Positions 25,953-33,139 of a stretch of DNA of 34,252 nucleotides are shown here, piece after piece. The stretch spans positions 1 through 34,252 of the forward strand of contig VGNO01000008.1 in assembly GCA_016865985.1 (NCBI GenBank), in the 5' to 3' direction. Both the position numbers and the translations under genes were made by a program. Positions within the stretch are counted from its first letter, which is position 1. Every line of letters starts with the position of its first letter. The DNA is from Chloroflexota bacterium (GTDB lineage Bacteria; Chloroflexota; Anaerolineae; Anaerolineales; Villigracilaceae). The notes beneath the pieces were generated by a model. The model made no database searches. It had not been told where the DNA came from and worked only from the letters and a program-made list of their open reading frames with translations.

Positions 25953-26873
25953 ATGCGCATCCTCGTAACCGGGGCAAGCGGCCTGCTGGGACTCAACCTC
26001 TCGCTGTTGATGGCGGGCGGGCAGCATACCATCGTCGGCGTGGACCGCAGCCGGTTGAGCGGGACACCCTTCGAACTGATCCAGGCCGACCTGCTAGGAC
26101 CGGACGCCTGTCCCCGTTTGCTGGAAGCGGTGCGCCCCGCGGCCGTCATCCACACTGCCGCGCTGGCAAACCTCGAAGCCTGCGAAGCCGACCCGGGGAC
26201 GGCGCGCCTTCTCAACGCCGACCTGCCCGGCGAACTGGCTGCAGCCTGCGCCGGACGCTCCATCGGTTTGGTGCACATCTCCACCGATTCGGTCTTCGAT
26301 GGCGCCCGGGAAGGGATCTATACCGAAGACGACGTTCCCAACCCACCGGGAGTCTATTCCGCCACAAAACTCCAGGGCGAACGGAATGTCCTTTCGGCTT
26401 ATCCTGAGGCCGTCGTGGCGCGCGTCAATTTCTTCGGCTGGAGCCTTTCCGGCAAACGCAGTCTTTCGGAATACTTCTATAACAACCTTTCGTCGTCCCG
26501 GCCTGCCCCCGGCTTCACCGACATCTGGTTCTGCCCGATATTCGTCGGCGACCTGGCCGACACCCTGGTGCGGATGCTGGAAAAAAGCCTTTCGGGACTG
26601 TACCATGCCGTCGGGTCCGAAGCGTTGACGAAGTACGATTTCGGGCTGCGGATCGCCCGCCGGTTCGGCTTCGACCCGGGGCTGGTCGTCCCGGCTTCCA
26701 TCCAGGATTCAGAACTTACCGCCCGGCGCTCTCCCAACCTGCGCCTTTCTGTCCACAAGTTATCCACAGCCCTGGGGAGGGAAATCCCCGGGGTTTCCAC
26801 CGGGATCGAACAGTTTTATACACAGGCCACGCAGGGTTATCCACAGAAAATGCGGAGTTATCAACAGGTATGA
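25953..26873 (+). CDS. RmlD-like NDP-sugar reductase
   Basis: A 306-residue SDR of the dTDP-4-dehydrorhamnose reductase type: ILVTGASGLLGLNL, VIHTAALANLEACEADP, ISTDSVFDG, YSATKLQGE with the catalytic Tyr/Lys, and RVNFFGW. It starts directly on the stop of PseB (TGAATG), so the two are probably coupled. The final 20 residues (after FYTQ) look unlike the family and show a seven-residue rhythm with Tyr and Gln; the DNA there carries DnaA-box-like 9-mers, described separately. Substrate is likely a keto sugar made within the cluster, not necessarily rhamnose. Confidence 0.8.
   Translation: MRILVTGASGLLGLNLSLLMAGGQHTIVGVDRSRLSGTPFELIQADLLGPDACPRLLEAVRPAAVIHTAALANLEACEADPGTARLLNADLPGELAAACAGRSIGLVHISTDSVFDGAREGIYTEDDVPNPPGVYSATKLQGERNVLSAYPEAVVARVNFFGWSLSGKRSLSEYFYNNLSSSRPAPGFTDIWFCPIFVGDLADTLVRMLEKSLSGLYHAVGSEALTKYDFGLRIARRFGFDPGLVVPASIQDSELTARRSPNLRLSVHKLSTALGREIPGVSTGIEQFYTQATQGYPQKMRSYQQV
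26749..26866 (+). promoter_or_regulatory. Array of DnaA-box-like sites
   Basis: All on the + strand: TTATCCACA at 26760-26768, TTATACACA at 26816-26824, TTATCCACA at 26837-26845 and TTATCAACA at 26858-26866. The first three match the consensus TTATNCACA exactly; the fourth differs at one base. A weaker CTGTCCACA is at 26749-26757. The last three start exactly 21 bp apart, two helical turns. They lie inside the end of the RmlD-like gene, 48 bases before the neuB start. Confidence 0.55.
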
Positions 26874-26913
26874 CGCCAATGCGAGACAGGCAGGCACAGA
26901 AAACGAGGATTCA

Positions 26914-27981
26914 ATGGAAATAAAGATCGGCAAGCGCCTGATCGGCCCCAACCACCCGACCTATTTCATCGCCGACATCGCCGCCAACCATGACGGCGAC
27001 CTGGAACGGGCGAAACTGCTCATCCGCCTGGCGAAGGAAGCCGGGGCGGACGCGGCCAAATTCCAGAACTTCGATGCGCCCAAGATCGTCTCGGACTACG
27101 GTTTCAGCCACATGAACAGCCAGGTCAGCCACCAGGCTGCCTGGAAGAAATCGGTGGTGGAAGTGTACCGGGCAGCCTCCATCCCCTTCGAGTGGTCGAG
27201 AACCTTGGTGGAGGCGTGCGCCGAGGCCGGCATCGACTATTTCTCGTCGCCCTATGATTTCACCGCGATCGACTTCCTCGACCAGTATGTTCCGGTGTAT
27301 AAGGCCGGCTCCGGCGAGATCGATTGGATCGAGGCCCTGGAACGCATGGCGAGCAAGGGCAAGCCGTTCTTCGTTGCCACCGGCGCTTCGACCATCGGCG
27401 AGGTGCAGAAGGCAGTCCACGCCATCCTGAAGATCAACAAACAACTGGCGCTGATGCAGTGCAACACCAACTACACCGCCAGCCCGAACAACTACGACCA
27501 CCTGCACCTGAACGTGCTCAAAACCTACGCCAGCATGTTCCCGGATGTGATCCTGGGCCTTTCCGACCACACCCATGCGGTTGCGCCGGTGGTGGGTGCG
27601 GTAACCCTGGGCGCACGCGTCATCGAACGGCATTTCACCGACAGTAACGACCGCGAAGGCCCCGACCATAAATTTGCCATGGATCCGGAAAAATGGGCGC
27701 GCATGGTCGAGGAGACCCGCCTGCTCGAACGGGCGCTTGGTTCAGCCGATAAATTCATCGCCGACAATGAGATAGATACCGCGGTGGTGCAACGCCGCTG
27801 CCTGCGGGCGGCACGCGACATCAAGGCCGGCGAGAGGTTCACCCGCGACATGATCGATGTCCTCCGCCCGGCCACGCCTGGCGCGATCAAGCCTGACCAG
27901 ATCGAGAATGTGCTCGGCGCGAAGGCGCTCGTGGACCTGCCATACGGCAAGGAATTGCGCTGGATGGAGTTGGGCTCGTAA
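26914..27981 (+). CDS. neuB: Nonulosonic (sialic-type) acid synthase, NeuB family
   Basis: A 355-residue enzyme condensing phosphoenolpyruvate with a six-carbon amino sugar to give a nine-carbon nonulosonic acid. FIADIAANHDGDLERAKLLIRLAKEAGADAAKFQNFD is the NeuB barrel signature; SSPYDFTAIDFL, YKAGSGEID, LSDHTHAVAP, ERHFTDSND and GPDHKFAMDP follow in order. Residues about 295-350 are the C-terminal antifreeze-like SAF domain. With PseB upstream, pseudaminic acid (PseI activity) is the likeliest product, but legionaminic or sialic acid cannot be excluded: the intermediate aminotransferase, acetyltransferase and nucleotidase genes are not in the window. The ATG follows an ACGAGG ribosome site. 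Confidence 0.9.
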   Translation: MEIKIGKRLIGPNHPTYFIADIAANHDGDLERAKLLIRLAKEAGADAAKFQNFDAPKIVSDYGFSHMNSQVSHQAAWKKSVVEVYRAASIPFEWSRTLVEACAEAGIDYFSSPYDFTAIDFLDQYVPVYKAGSGEIDWIEALERMASKGKPFFVATGASTIGEVQKAVHAILKINKQLALMQCNTNYTASPNNYDHLHLNVLKTYASMFPDVILGLSDHTHAVAPVVGAVTLGARVIERHFTDSNDREGPDHKFAMDPEKWARMVEETRLLERALGSADKFIADNEIDTAVVQRRCLRAARDIKAGERFTRDMIDVLRPATPGAIKPDQIENVLGAKALVDLPYGKELRWMELGS

Positions 27982-27991
27982 GGGAGTGTCT

Positions 27992-29110
27992 TTGAACCGC
28001 ATTTTGTATTTTTCGAACGATTATTGCACCCACGATTACCGCTTCCTGTCCTCCCTGGCAGAGAACGGCAACCAGGTGTTCCACGTCCGCTTGGAGGCTG
28101 TCCGCCGCCAGGTGGAGGACCGGCCCGTCCCGGCCGGGGTGGAGATCGTCCATTGGGCAGGCGGGCGGGACGCATTCCGCTGGCGTGACCTGCCCGGCCT
28201 GGTGCGCGACTTCCGGCGGCTGGCGCGCGCGATCCAGCCGGACCTGGTCCATGCCGGGCCGCTCCAGACCTGCGCCTTCATCGCCATCCTCTCCGGTTAC
28301 CATCCCGTCCTGGCAATGTCGTGGGGGTTCGACCTGATGGAAGACGCGGAAAGGAACCGCTGGTGGCGTTGGGCAACGAGGTTTGTGTTGCAACGGGCCG
28401 ATTTCTTCATCAGCGATGCCCGCGTCACCCGCGACCGGGCGGTCGCTTATGGCATGGATGCCGCCCGGACGGATGTTTTCCCCTGGGGCGTGGACCTGGA
28501 GCAGTTCTCGCCATCCGGGGCCGGGCGCCTTGCTCCCGGCGGGTTCACCCTGCTCTGCAACCGTTCCTGGGAACCGCGCTACGGGGTGGACCTGCTGGCG
28601 CGCGCCTTCGTCCAGGCGGCGCGCGCGGACGCCGAACTGCGCCTCATCCTGCTCGGCGGCGGGTCGCAGGCCCAGGTCATCCGCCAGGTTCTGGAGCGCG
28701 GCGGCGTATCCGAACGGGTCACCTTCGCCGGTCAGATCCCTCAGAAGGATCTCCCCCGTTATTACCGGATGGCCGACCTGTACATCTCGCCCTCGCACGT
28801 CGACGGTTCGTCGGTCTCATTGCTGGAAGCCATGGCATGCGGCCTGCCGGCGCTGGTATCCGACATTCCCGCCAACTGTGAGTGGGTGACGGATGGCGTC
28901 AATGGCCGGGTCTTCCCGGATGGCGCGCTGGATGCGCTGGCAGCCGGGATCCTGCGCGCAAAGGAGAATCCTGCTGAAAGCCGGGCTTTCGGGTTGGCTG
29001 CCAGAGAGGTAGCCGAAAGCCGCGCGGATTGGAAGGTCAATTTCCAGCATTTGCTGGGAGCCTACCAGATGACCTTGGATAACCGGAGATTGGTTAGTAA
29101 GAATGAATAG
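27992..29110 (+). CDS. GT4-type glycosyltransferase
   Basis: A 372-residue GT-B glycosyltransferase. The second half has NRSWEPRYGVDLLARAFVQA, LILLGGGSQAQVI, FAGQIPQKDLPRYYRMADLYISPSHVDG and SVSLLEAMACGLPALVSDIPANCEWVTDGVNG, the GT4 donor-binding signature with its EX7E-type glutamates. The N-terminal half (ILYFSNDYCTHDYRFLSSLAENG; PDLVHAGPLQTCAFIAI) is the acceptor side. The likely start is TTG 27992, with GGGAG five bases upstream; a GTG at 27986 sits too close to that ribosome site, and the frame upstream overlaps neuB. Its end overlaps the next gene by eight bases. Confidence 0.85.
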   Translation: MNRILYFSNDYCTHDYRFLSSLAENGNQVFHVRLEAVRRQVEDRPVPAGVEIVHWAGGRDAFRWRDLPGLVRDFRRLARAIQPDLVHAGPLQTCAFIAILSGYHPVLAMSWGFDLMEDAERNRWWRWATRFVLQRADFFISDARVTRDRAVAYGMDAARTDVFPWGVDLEQFSPSGAGRLAPGGFTLLCNRSWEPRYGVDLLARAFVQAARADAELRLILLGGGSQAQVIRQVLERGGVSERVTFAGQIPQKDLPRYYRMADLYISPSHVDGSSVSLLEAMACGLPALVSDIPANCEWVTDGVNGRVFPDGALDALAAGILRAKENPAESRAFGLAAREVAESRADWKVNFQHLLGAYQMTLDNRRLVSKNE

Positions 29111-29849
29111 GAACATTATCTGGAGAATGTCCTGCCTCCTGCTGGCAGCGATGATGCTGTTGAGCGCCTGCGGGAATGCCGGAGCGCCCCTGCCGACCCC
29201 GTCGCCGGTCGACCCGGCTGTGGTCCAGACCGAGGCGGTGGCGACCTTTGCCATGTCGCTGACCCTGGCGGCGCCGACCCATACGCCGACCCCCCTGCCC
29301 AGCGCTACCCCGACCGCCACCGCCACATCCACGCCAACGGCCACGCCGACTGCGACCAATGTGTCCATCCCGGTAAGCGAGTTGATGAAGACCTACATTG
29401 CTTACTACTGGATCTATCCAGTCGAGATGACGACCGCTTGTACCTACTACGTGCTGCCATATATCGCCTACCCAATCGCCGAGCGGACTGGGAATCATGA
29501 GCAGGATATCCGGACGGCATTGAACATCCTTTTCGCGGACCATTCGCCTGGCAGCGGCGTGCTTACCAACCCGATCGGCCGTTCCAACCTTACCATCAGC
29601 GGTTTTCACCGCAGCGGGATCACCTTGAATGTCGAACTATCCGGGACGCTCTACCGGAATTTCTATTACCCCATGACCTGGTCCTATAGTTTATTCTGCC
29701 CTGATAAGCAGGCGCGCGATCAGGTCTTCAGGACCATCTGGCAATTCAAAGACATCCTGGCACAGAACGGCATTACAGATGTCGTCGTCTGGTACGATGG
29801 TCAATTGCTTGATGACCTGCTCCTGAACGATTTTTCCGGCGCGCCGTAG
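29103..29849 (+). CDS. Lipoprotein with GerMN-like domain (copy 1)
   Basis: A 248-residue exported lipoprotein: signal helix, lipobox LSAC (Cys23), then a long Thr/Pro/Ala linker (about 55-85) and a C-terminal domain (about 90-245). The domain pattern, RTALNILF ... NPI...LTISGF..SGITLNVELSG ... QARDQVFRTIWQF ... ITDVVVWYDGQLLDDLL, resembles GerMN/sporulation-germination domains, small folds that mediate contacts in cell-envelope complexes. It overlaps the preceding glycosyltransferase gene by eight bases, so it belongs to the operon. The next gene is a clear paralogue. A role in assembling or anchoring the exported glycan is possible but only inferred from position. Confidence 0.75.
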   Translation: MNRNIIWRMSCLLLAAMMLLSACGNAGAPLPTPSPVDPAVVQTEAVATFAMSLTLAAPTHTPTPLPSATPTATATSTPTATPTATNVSIPVSELMKTYIAYYWIYPVEMTTACTYYVLPYIAYPIAERTGNHEQDIRTALNILFADHSPGSGVLTNPIGRSNLTISGFHRSGITLNVELSGTLYRNFYYPMTWSYSLFCPDKQARDQVFRTIWQFKDILAQNGITDVVVWYDGQLLDDLLLNDFSGAP

Positions 29850-29860
29850 AGAGGCTTCGA

Positions 29861-30574
29861 ATGTATTTCAAACCCACAAAAACCACCCTGCTCCTCGGGA
29901 TGCTTGTCTCGCTCCTGGCGGCGTGCGGCAGTCCTTCGGGTGGACTGCCAACTTCGACCGTGGATGTCGCTTCGTTGCAAACAGCCGCAGTTGGAACCTT
30001 CGTCGCCGGGTTGACCGCTGCTGTTCCTACAGCGACCGAGACCCCACCGCCCACGTCCACGCCCACCCAAACAGGGACACCCCTCCCGCCAACGTCGACC
30101 TTTACCGCCACGCCAACGGATGTGCTCTTCAACGTCCTCAACGCAGTTGAAGAGGCCGAGTACCTGCCCACACATATTGCCTTCTATGTCATTTCCCCAA
30201 TTTCAGCGCCAGAGTGTACATACTACATGCGCCCTGTGATAGCCGCGCCGTATCCGCTGAAGACAGGGGATGTGATCGTGGATGTGACGGCGGCTCTGAC
30301 AGCGCTCTTCCGGTTCAATTTTTCCGAACCAGGCGGTTTTCCCAACCCGATGCTGCCTGCCAGTCTACAGGTCACCGGCGTGACCCGCGAAGGCGGGTCG
30401 ATGACAGTCCACCTGACAGGCAACCCAGCCCGGACGGATGATAAATGCACGAACCGCCAGATGCGCGACCAGCTGGTTACGACCATTCACAGGATCGCCA
30501 ACGGGTTTGGTATCTACGATATCGTCATCTGGCTGGACACGAATCTGTATGACGATTACATGATTGGTGAGTAG
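29861..30574 (+). CDS. Lipoprotein with GerMN-like domain (copy 2)
   Basis: A 237-residue paralogue of the preceding gene: lipobox LAAC (Cys22), a Thr/Pro linker, and a domain sharing CTYY, KTGDVIVDVTAALTALF, NPMLPASLQVTG, MTVHLTG, C..RQMRDQLVTTI and IYDIVIWLDTNLYDD with copy 1. The two have diverged well below half identity by eye, so this is not a recent duplication. It follows 11 bases after copy 1. Two paralogues side by side suggests a heteromeric envelope complex, an inference only. Confidence 0.75.
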   Translation: MYFKPTKTTLLLGMLVSLLAACGSPSGGLPTSTVDVASLQTAAVGTFVAGLTAAVPTATETPPPTSTPTQTGTPLPPTSTFTATPTDVLFNVLNAVEEAEYLPTHIAFYVISPISAPECTYYMRPVIAAPYPLKTGDVIVDVTAALTALFRFNFSEPGGFPNPMLPASLQVTGVTREGGSMTVHLTGNPARTDDKCTNRQMRDQLVTTIHRIANGFGIYDIVIWLDTNLYDDYMIGE

Positions 30575-30582
30575 GACAGGTT

Positions 30583-31410
30583 ATGGATCAGCCGCTGCGT
30601 TGCGTTGCCATCATCCAGGGCAGGATGTCCGCCTCCCGCCTGCCGGGCAAGGTTTTGCGGCCGATCGCTGGCAAGCCGATGCTGGAGCGGGTGGTCGAGC
30701 GGACGCGTCGCGCCAGATTGGTGGACGAGGTGTTCGTCGCAACGACGGCCGATGCCTCGGATGACCCAGTGGCAGAGTTTTGCCAGGGTCGCGGCTATGC
30801 CTGTTGGCGCGGCAGCCAGTTCGACGTCCTGGACCGTTACTACCAGGCGGCGCGCTTGGCCCGTGCCGAGGTGATCATCCGCATCACAGCCGATTGCCCA
30901 CTAATAGACCCGCAGTTGATTGACCTGACGGTGAGTGAGTTCTATCAGGTGAAGGCAGATTTTGCCGCCAACCGGCTCCCACCGCCCTGGCATCGCACCT
31001 ATCCCATCGGGCTGGATGTGGAGGTATGCGCCTTCACTGGCCTCGAACAGGCCTGGCGCGAAGCCGATAAGCCTCACCAGAGGGAACATGTCATGCCGTT
31101 CTTTTATGAAGGCATCCCGGTGGAGGCGGCGCACACGAACCGGCCGGTATCTTTATATACTTCGCCGCGCGGTTTTCGGGTGTTGTACTTGAACCACGAC
31201 CCCGACCTCGGCGCCATGCGCTGGACGGTCGATACACCCGAGGACCTAGATCTTCTGAATTGCATCTATGATCGTTTCAATGGCCGGGATGACTTTTCCT
31301 GGCAGGAGATCCTGGCGTTATTCCAGCGCGAACCGCAACTGGCGCAGGTCAATGCCGCGGTGCACCACAAGGCATACAACGATCTGGATCAGAGAGCCAG
31401 GAAACCATGA
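30583..31410 (+). CDS. SpsF-type cytidylyltransferase
   Basis: A 275-residue nucleotidyltransferase of the CMP-sugar synthetase type: IIQGRMSASRLPGKVLRPIAGKPMLERVVERT is the signature nucleotide-binding start, followed by VFVATTADASDDPV, DVLDRYYQAA and ITADCPLIDPQLIDL. Spore-coat SpsF proteins and related enzymes activate nonulosonic or other sugars with CTP, so with neuB upstream a CMP-nonulosonate activation step is the likely role; the residues deciding substrate cannot be judged by eye. The ATG follows AGGACAGG. Its stop overlaps the next start as ATGA. Confidence 0.8.
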   Translation: MDQPLRCVAIIQGRMSASRLPGKVLRPIAGKPMLERVVERTRRARLVDEVFVATTADASDDPVAEFCQGRGYACWRGSQFDVLDRYYQAARLARAEVIIRITADCPLIDPQLIDLTVSEFYQVKADFAANRLPPPWHRTYPIGLDVEVCAFTGLEQAWREADKPHQREHVMPFFYEGIPVEAAHTNRPVSLYTSPRGFRVLYLNHDPDLGAMRWTVDTPEDLDLLNCIYDRFNGRDDFSWQEILALFQREPQLAQVNAAVHHKAYNDLDQRARKP

Positions 31411-32267
31411 AAGCAGTTTTGCTGGAACTCCTGCGTTGCCCCACCTGCTCCGGAAGATATCGGCTCGAGCTGGACCGTCTGGTATGCTCGTACTGCCAAG
31501 CTGAGATTCCCCTCCAGAGTGGAATTTCGCTCTTTTCAGATGTTCCACCGGATATCACTCCTTCCGAGAAGCGGCTGCGCGGCGCCGGGATGGATACCCC
31601 CTGGCGCTGCGCCAATACGCGCTTCCTGGCAGGAGAGGCGCAGCGGATCGCCGGGAATGCAATCGTTCTCGATGTTGGCTCTGGCCGTGGTGATTTTTCG
31701 AGCATATTCACAGATCAGCGTTACCTGGCCGTGGAAATCTATCCGTATCCGGAAGTGGATGTTGTTTGTGACCTGACGAAGGTCAACCCTTTTGCGCTAG
31801 GCAGCCTGGATGTGATCCTCCTGATGAACGTGCTGGAGCATCTGCCGGATGCGATGGATTTCATCCAGAACCTTTCCGGTTTGCTGCGCCCAGGCGGGAA
31901 GATCCTGGCGGCGGTACCCTTCCTGGTCAAAATCCACTAGGCTCCCTATGATTTTGCCCGGTACACCCATTACCTCCTGCAAAAAATGGGCGAAGCGGCC
32001 AACCTGCAGATTGAGCGGATGGATGGTTATTACGATCCTGTTTTTCTTCTCGGCGAAAGTGAGCGCTATGTTCGGTTCTGGGCTTCATCCAGGTACCCGG
32101 CCGTTCGTCGCAGGATGTTGGCTGTGATGCTGGCCGGTTTGCGTTTGTACCAGGGGATCCTGTCACGCCTGCTGGGCGCTGGTTATCTGGCGGATGCAGT
32201 AAAAGAGAACAACCCGTCTCCGGTTGGGTATCATGTCATTTATCGGAAGGCTGAGCAATCTCAATGA
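31407..32267 (+). pseudogene. SAM methyltransferase interrupted by one in-frame TAG
   Basis: The frame starts at ATG 31407 with a Trm112-like zinc-binding segment (CPTC at 11-14, CSYC at 27-30), then VLDVGSGRGDF (88-97), MNVLEHLPDAMDFI and LLRPGGKILAAVPFLVKIH, where TAG (31938-31940, codon 178) stops it. The same frame continues without change as APYDFARYTHYLLQKMGEAA and runs to TGA at 32265-32267, giving a normal methyltransferase of about 286 residues if read through. Relatives normally have Glu at this point (IHEAPYDF), so one G-to-T change (GAG to TAG) explains it. Its end overlaps the next gene by four bases, so the original gene was part of the operon. Sequencing error is the main alternative. 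Confidence 0.8.
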
Positions 32268-33136
32268 GTGAACTGGTGCAGAACTGTCCCCTTTGCGGTG
32301 GTGAACACAGCCATCTTTTTGACCAGCGTAATTTCAAAGGCCATAAGGTTGTGAACCGCATCTGCCTTTCCTGCGGGCTGGTATTTCAATCCCCGCGCAT
32401 GACGGAAAAAGAAGCAGCTGCGTTCTACGAGAACGAATACCGCCTCCTCTACCAGGGCGGAGAGGATCCGACCGCCAAGGATCTGGCCGTGCAACGAGCG
32501 CGCGCCGCTTCCCTGCTAACTTACGTGAAGCCGCATGTACAGGAACTGTCACGTCACCTCGATATTGGCTCTTCAGCGGGCTTGCTCTTGCAGGAGATTG
32601 GCAAAGCCTATGGTTGCCAGCCAGTCGGCGTGGAACCGGGGGAGGCTTATCGCAAGTATGCGAGCCATAAGGGGATGACGGTTTACGAATCCCTTGAAAC
32701 GCTGAAGAGGAATGAAAGTACAGGCTTCGATCTGATCAGCATGGCGCATGTGCTCGAACACCTGCCAGACCCGGTTGGCTACTTATCCCATTTACGCGAA
32801 TCGCTTCTGGAGTCGGATGGTTGGTTGTTGATCGAGGCGCCGAATCTGTATGCCCATGACTGTTTCGAACCGGCTCACCTGTTTTCATTCAGCGCGCATA
32901 CCCTGCGACAGGTTATCTCCAGGGCTGGTTATAAAATAGTGAAGTTGGAGCAGCATGGCAGGCCGCGTTCGAGCATCCTCCCCTATTACCTGACAGCCCT
33001 GGCGCGTCCTGCAAAGAATCCAACCCAGCATGAAGTGAAACGAGAAGGGAAAGTGAAATTCAAGCGTCAATTGGGTATGCTCCGCCGGCGCCTGCTGGGT
33101 CGCCTGGCGCCGGGAAAAGTCTGGAAAGCGGTATAG
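32264..33136 (+). CDS. Zinc-ribbon class I SAM methyltransferase
   Basis: A 290-residue protein. A zinc-binding N terminus (CPLC at 8-11, CLSC at 34-37) precedes HLDIGSSAGLLLQ (98-110, SAM motif I), GVEPGEAYRKYA, FDLISMAHVLEHLPDPVGYLSHL and WLLIEAPNLYAHDCF. This is the layout of sugar C-methyltransferase-like and other glycan-modifying enzymes in surface polysaccharide loci. It lacks the C-terminal domain of true NDP-sugar C-methyltransferases and ends in a basic tail. Starts within the stop of the interrupted methyltransferase (ATGA). Confidence 0.82.
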   Translation: MSELVQNCPLCGGEHSHLFDQRNFKGHKVVNRICLSCGLVFQSPRMTEKEAAAFYENEYRLLYQGGEDPTAKDLAVQRARAASLLTYVKPHVQELSRHLDIGSSAGLLLQEIGKAYGCQPVGVEPGEAYRKYASHKGMTVYESLETLKRNESTGFDLISMAHVLEHLPDPVGYLSHLRESLLESDGWLLIEAPNLYAHDCFEPAHLFSFSAHTLRQVISRAGYKIVKLEQHGRPRSSILPYYLTALARPAKNPTQHEVKREGKVKFKRQLGMLRRRLLGRLAPGKVWKAV

Positions 33137-33139
33137 GCT

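Noticed and set aside
26749-26866. Chromosomal replication origin at the DnaA-box array
   Set aside because: No AT-rich unwinding region beside the boxes, and no dnaA, dnaN, rpmH or gidA-type neighbours; the boxes lie inside an operon gene.
29200-29360. Possible CRISPR-like or tandem DNA repeat in the lipoprotein genes
   Set aside because: The repetition reflects Thr/Pro-rich linker codons (ACCCCGACC-like) and is not a regular repeat-spacer pattern.
31938-31940. Pyrrolysine insertion at the amber codon
   Set aside because: The gene is a glycan-type SAM methyltransferase, not a methylamine methyltransferase, and relatives have Glu there; a point mutation is simpler.
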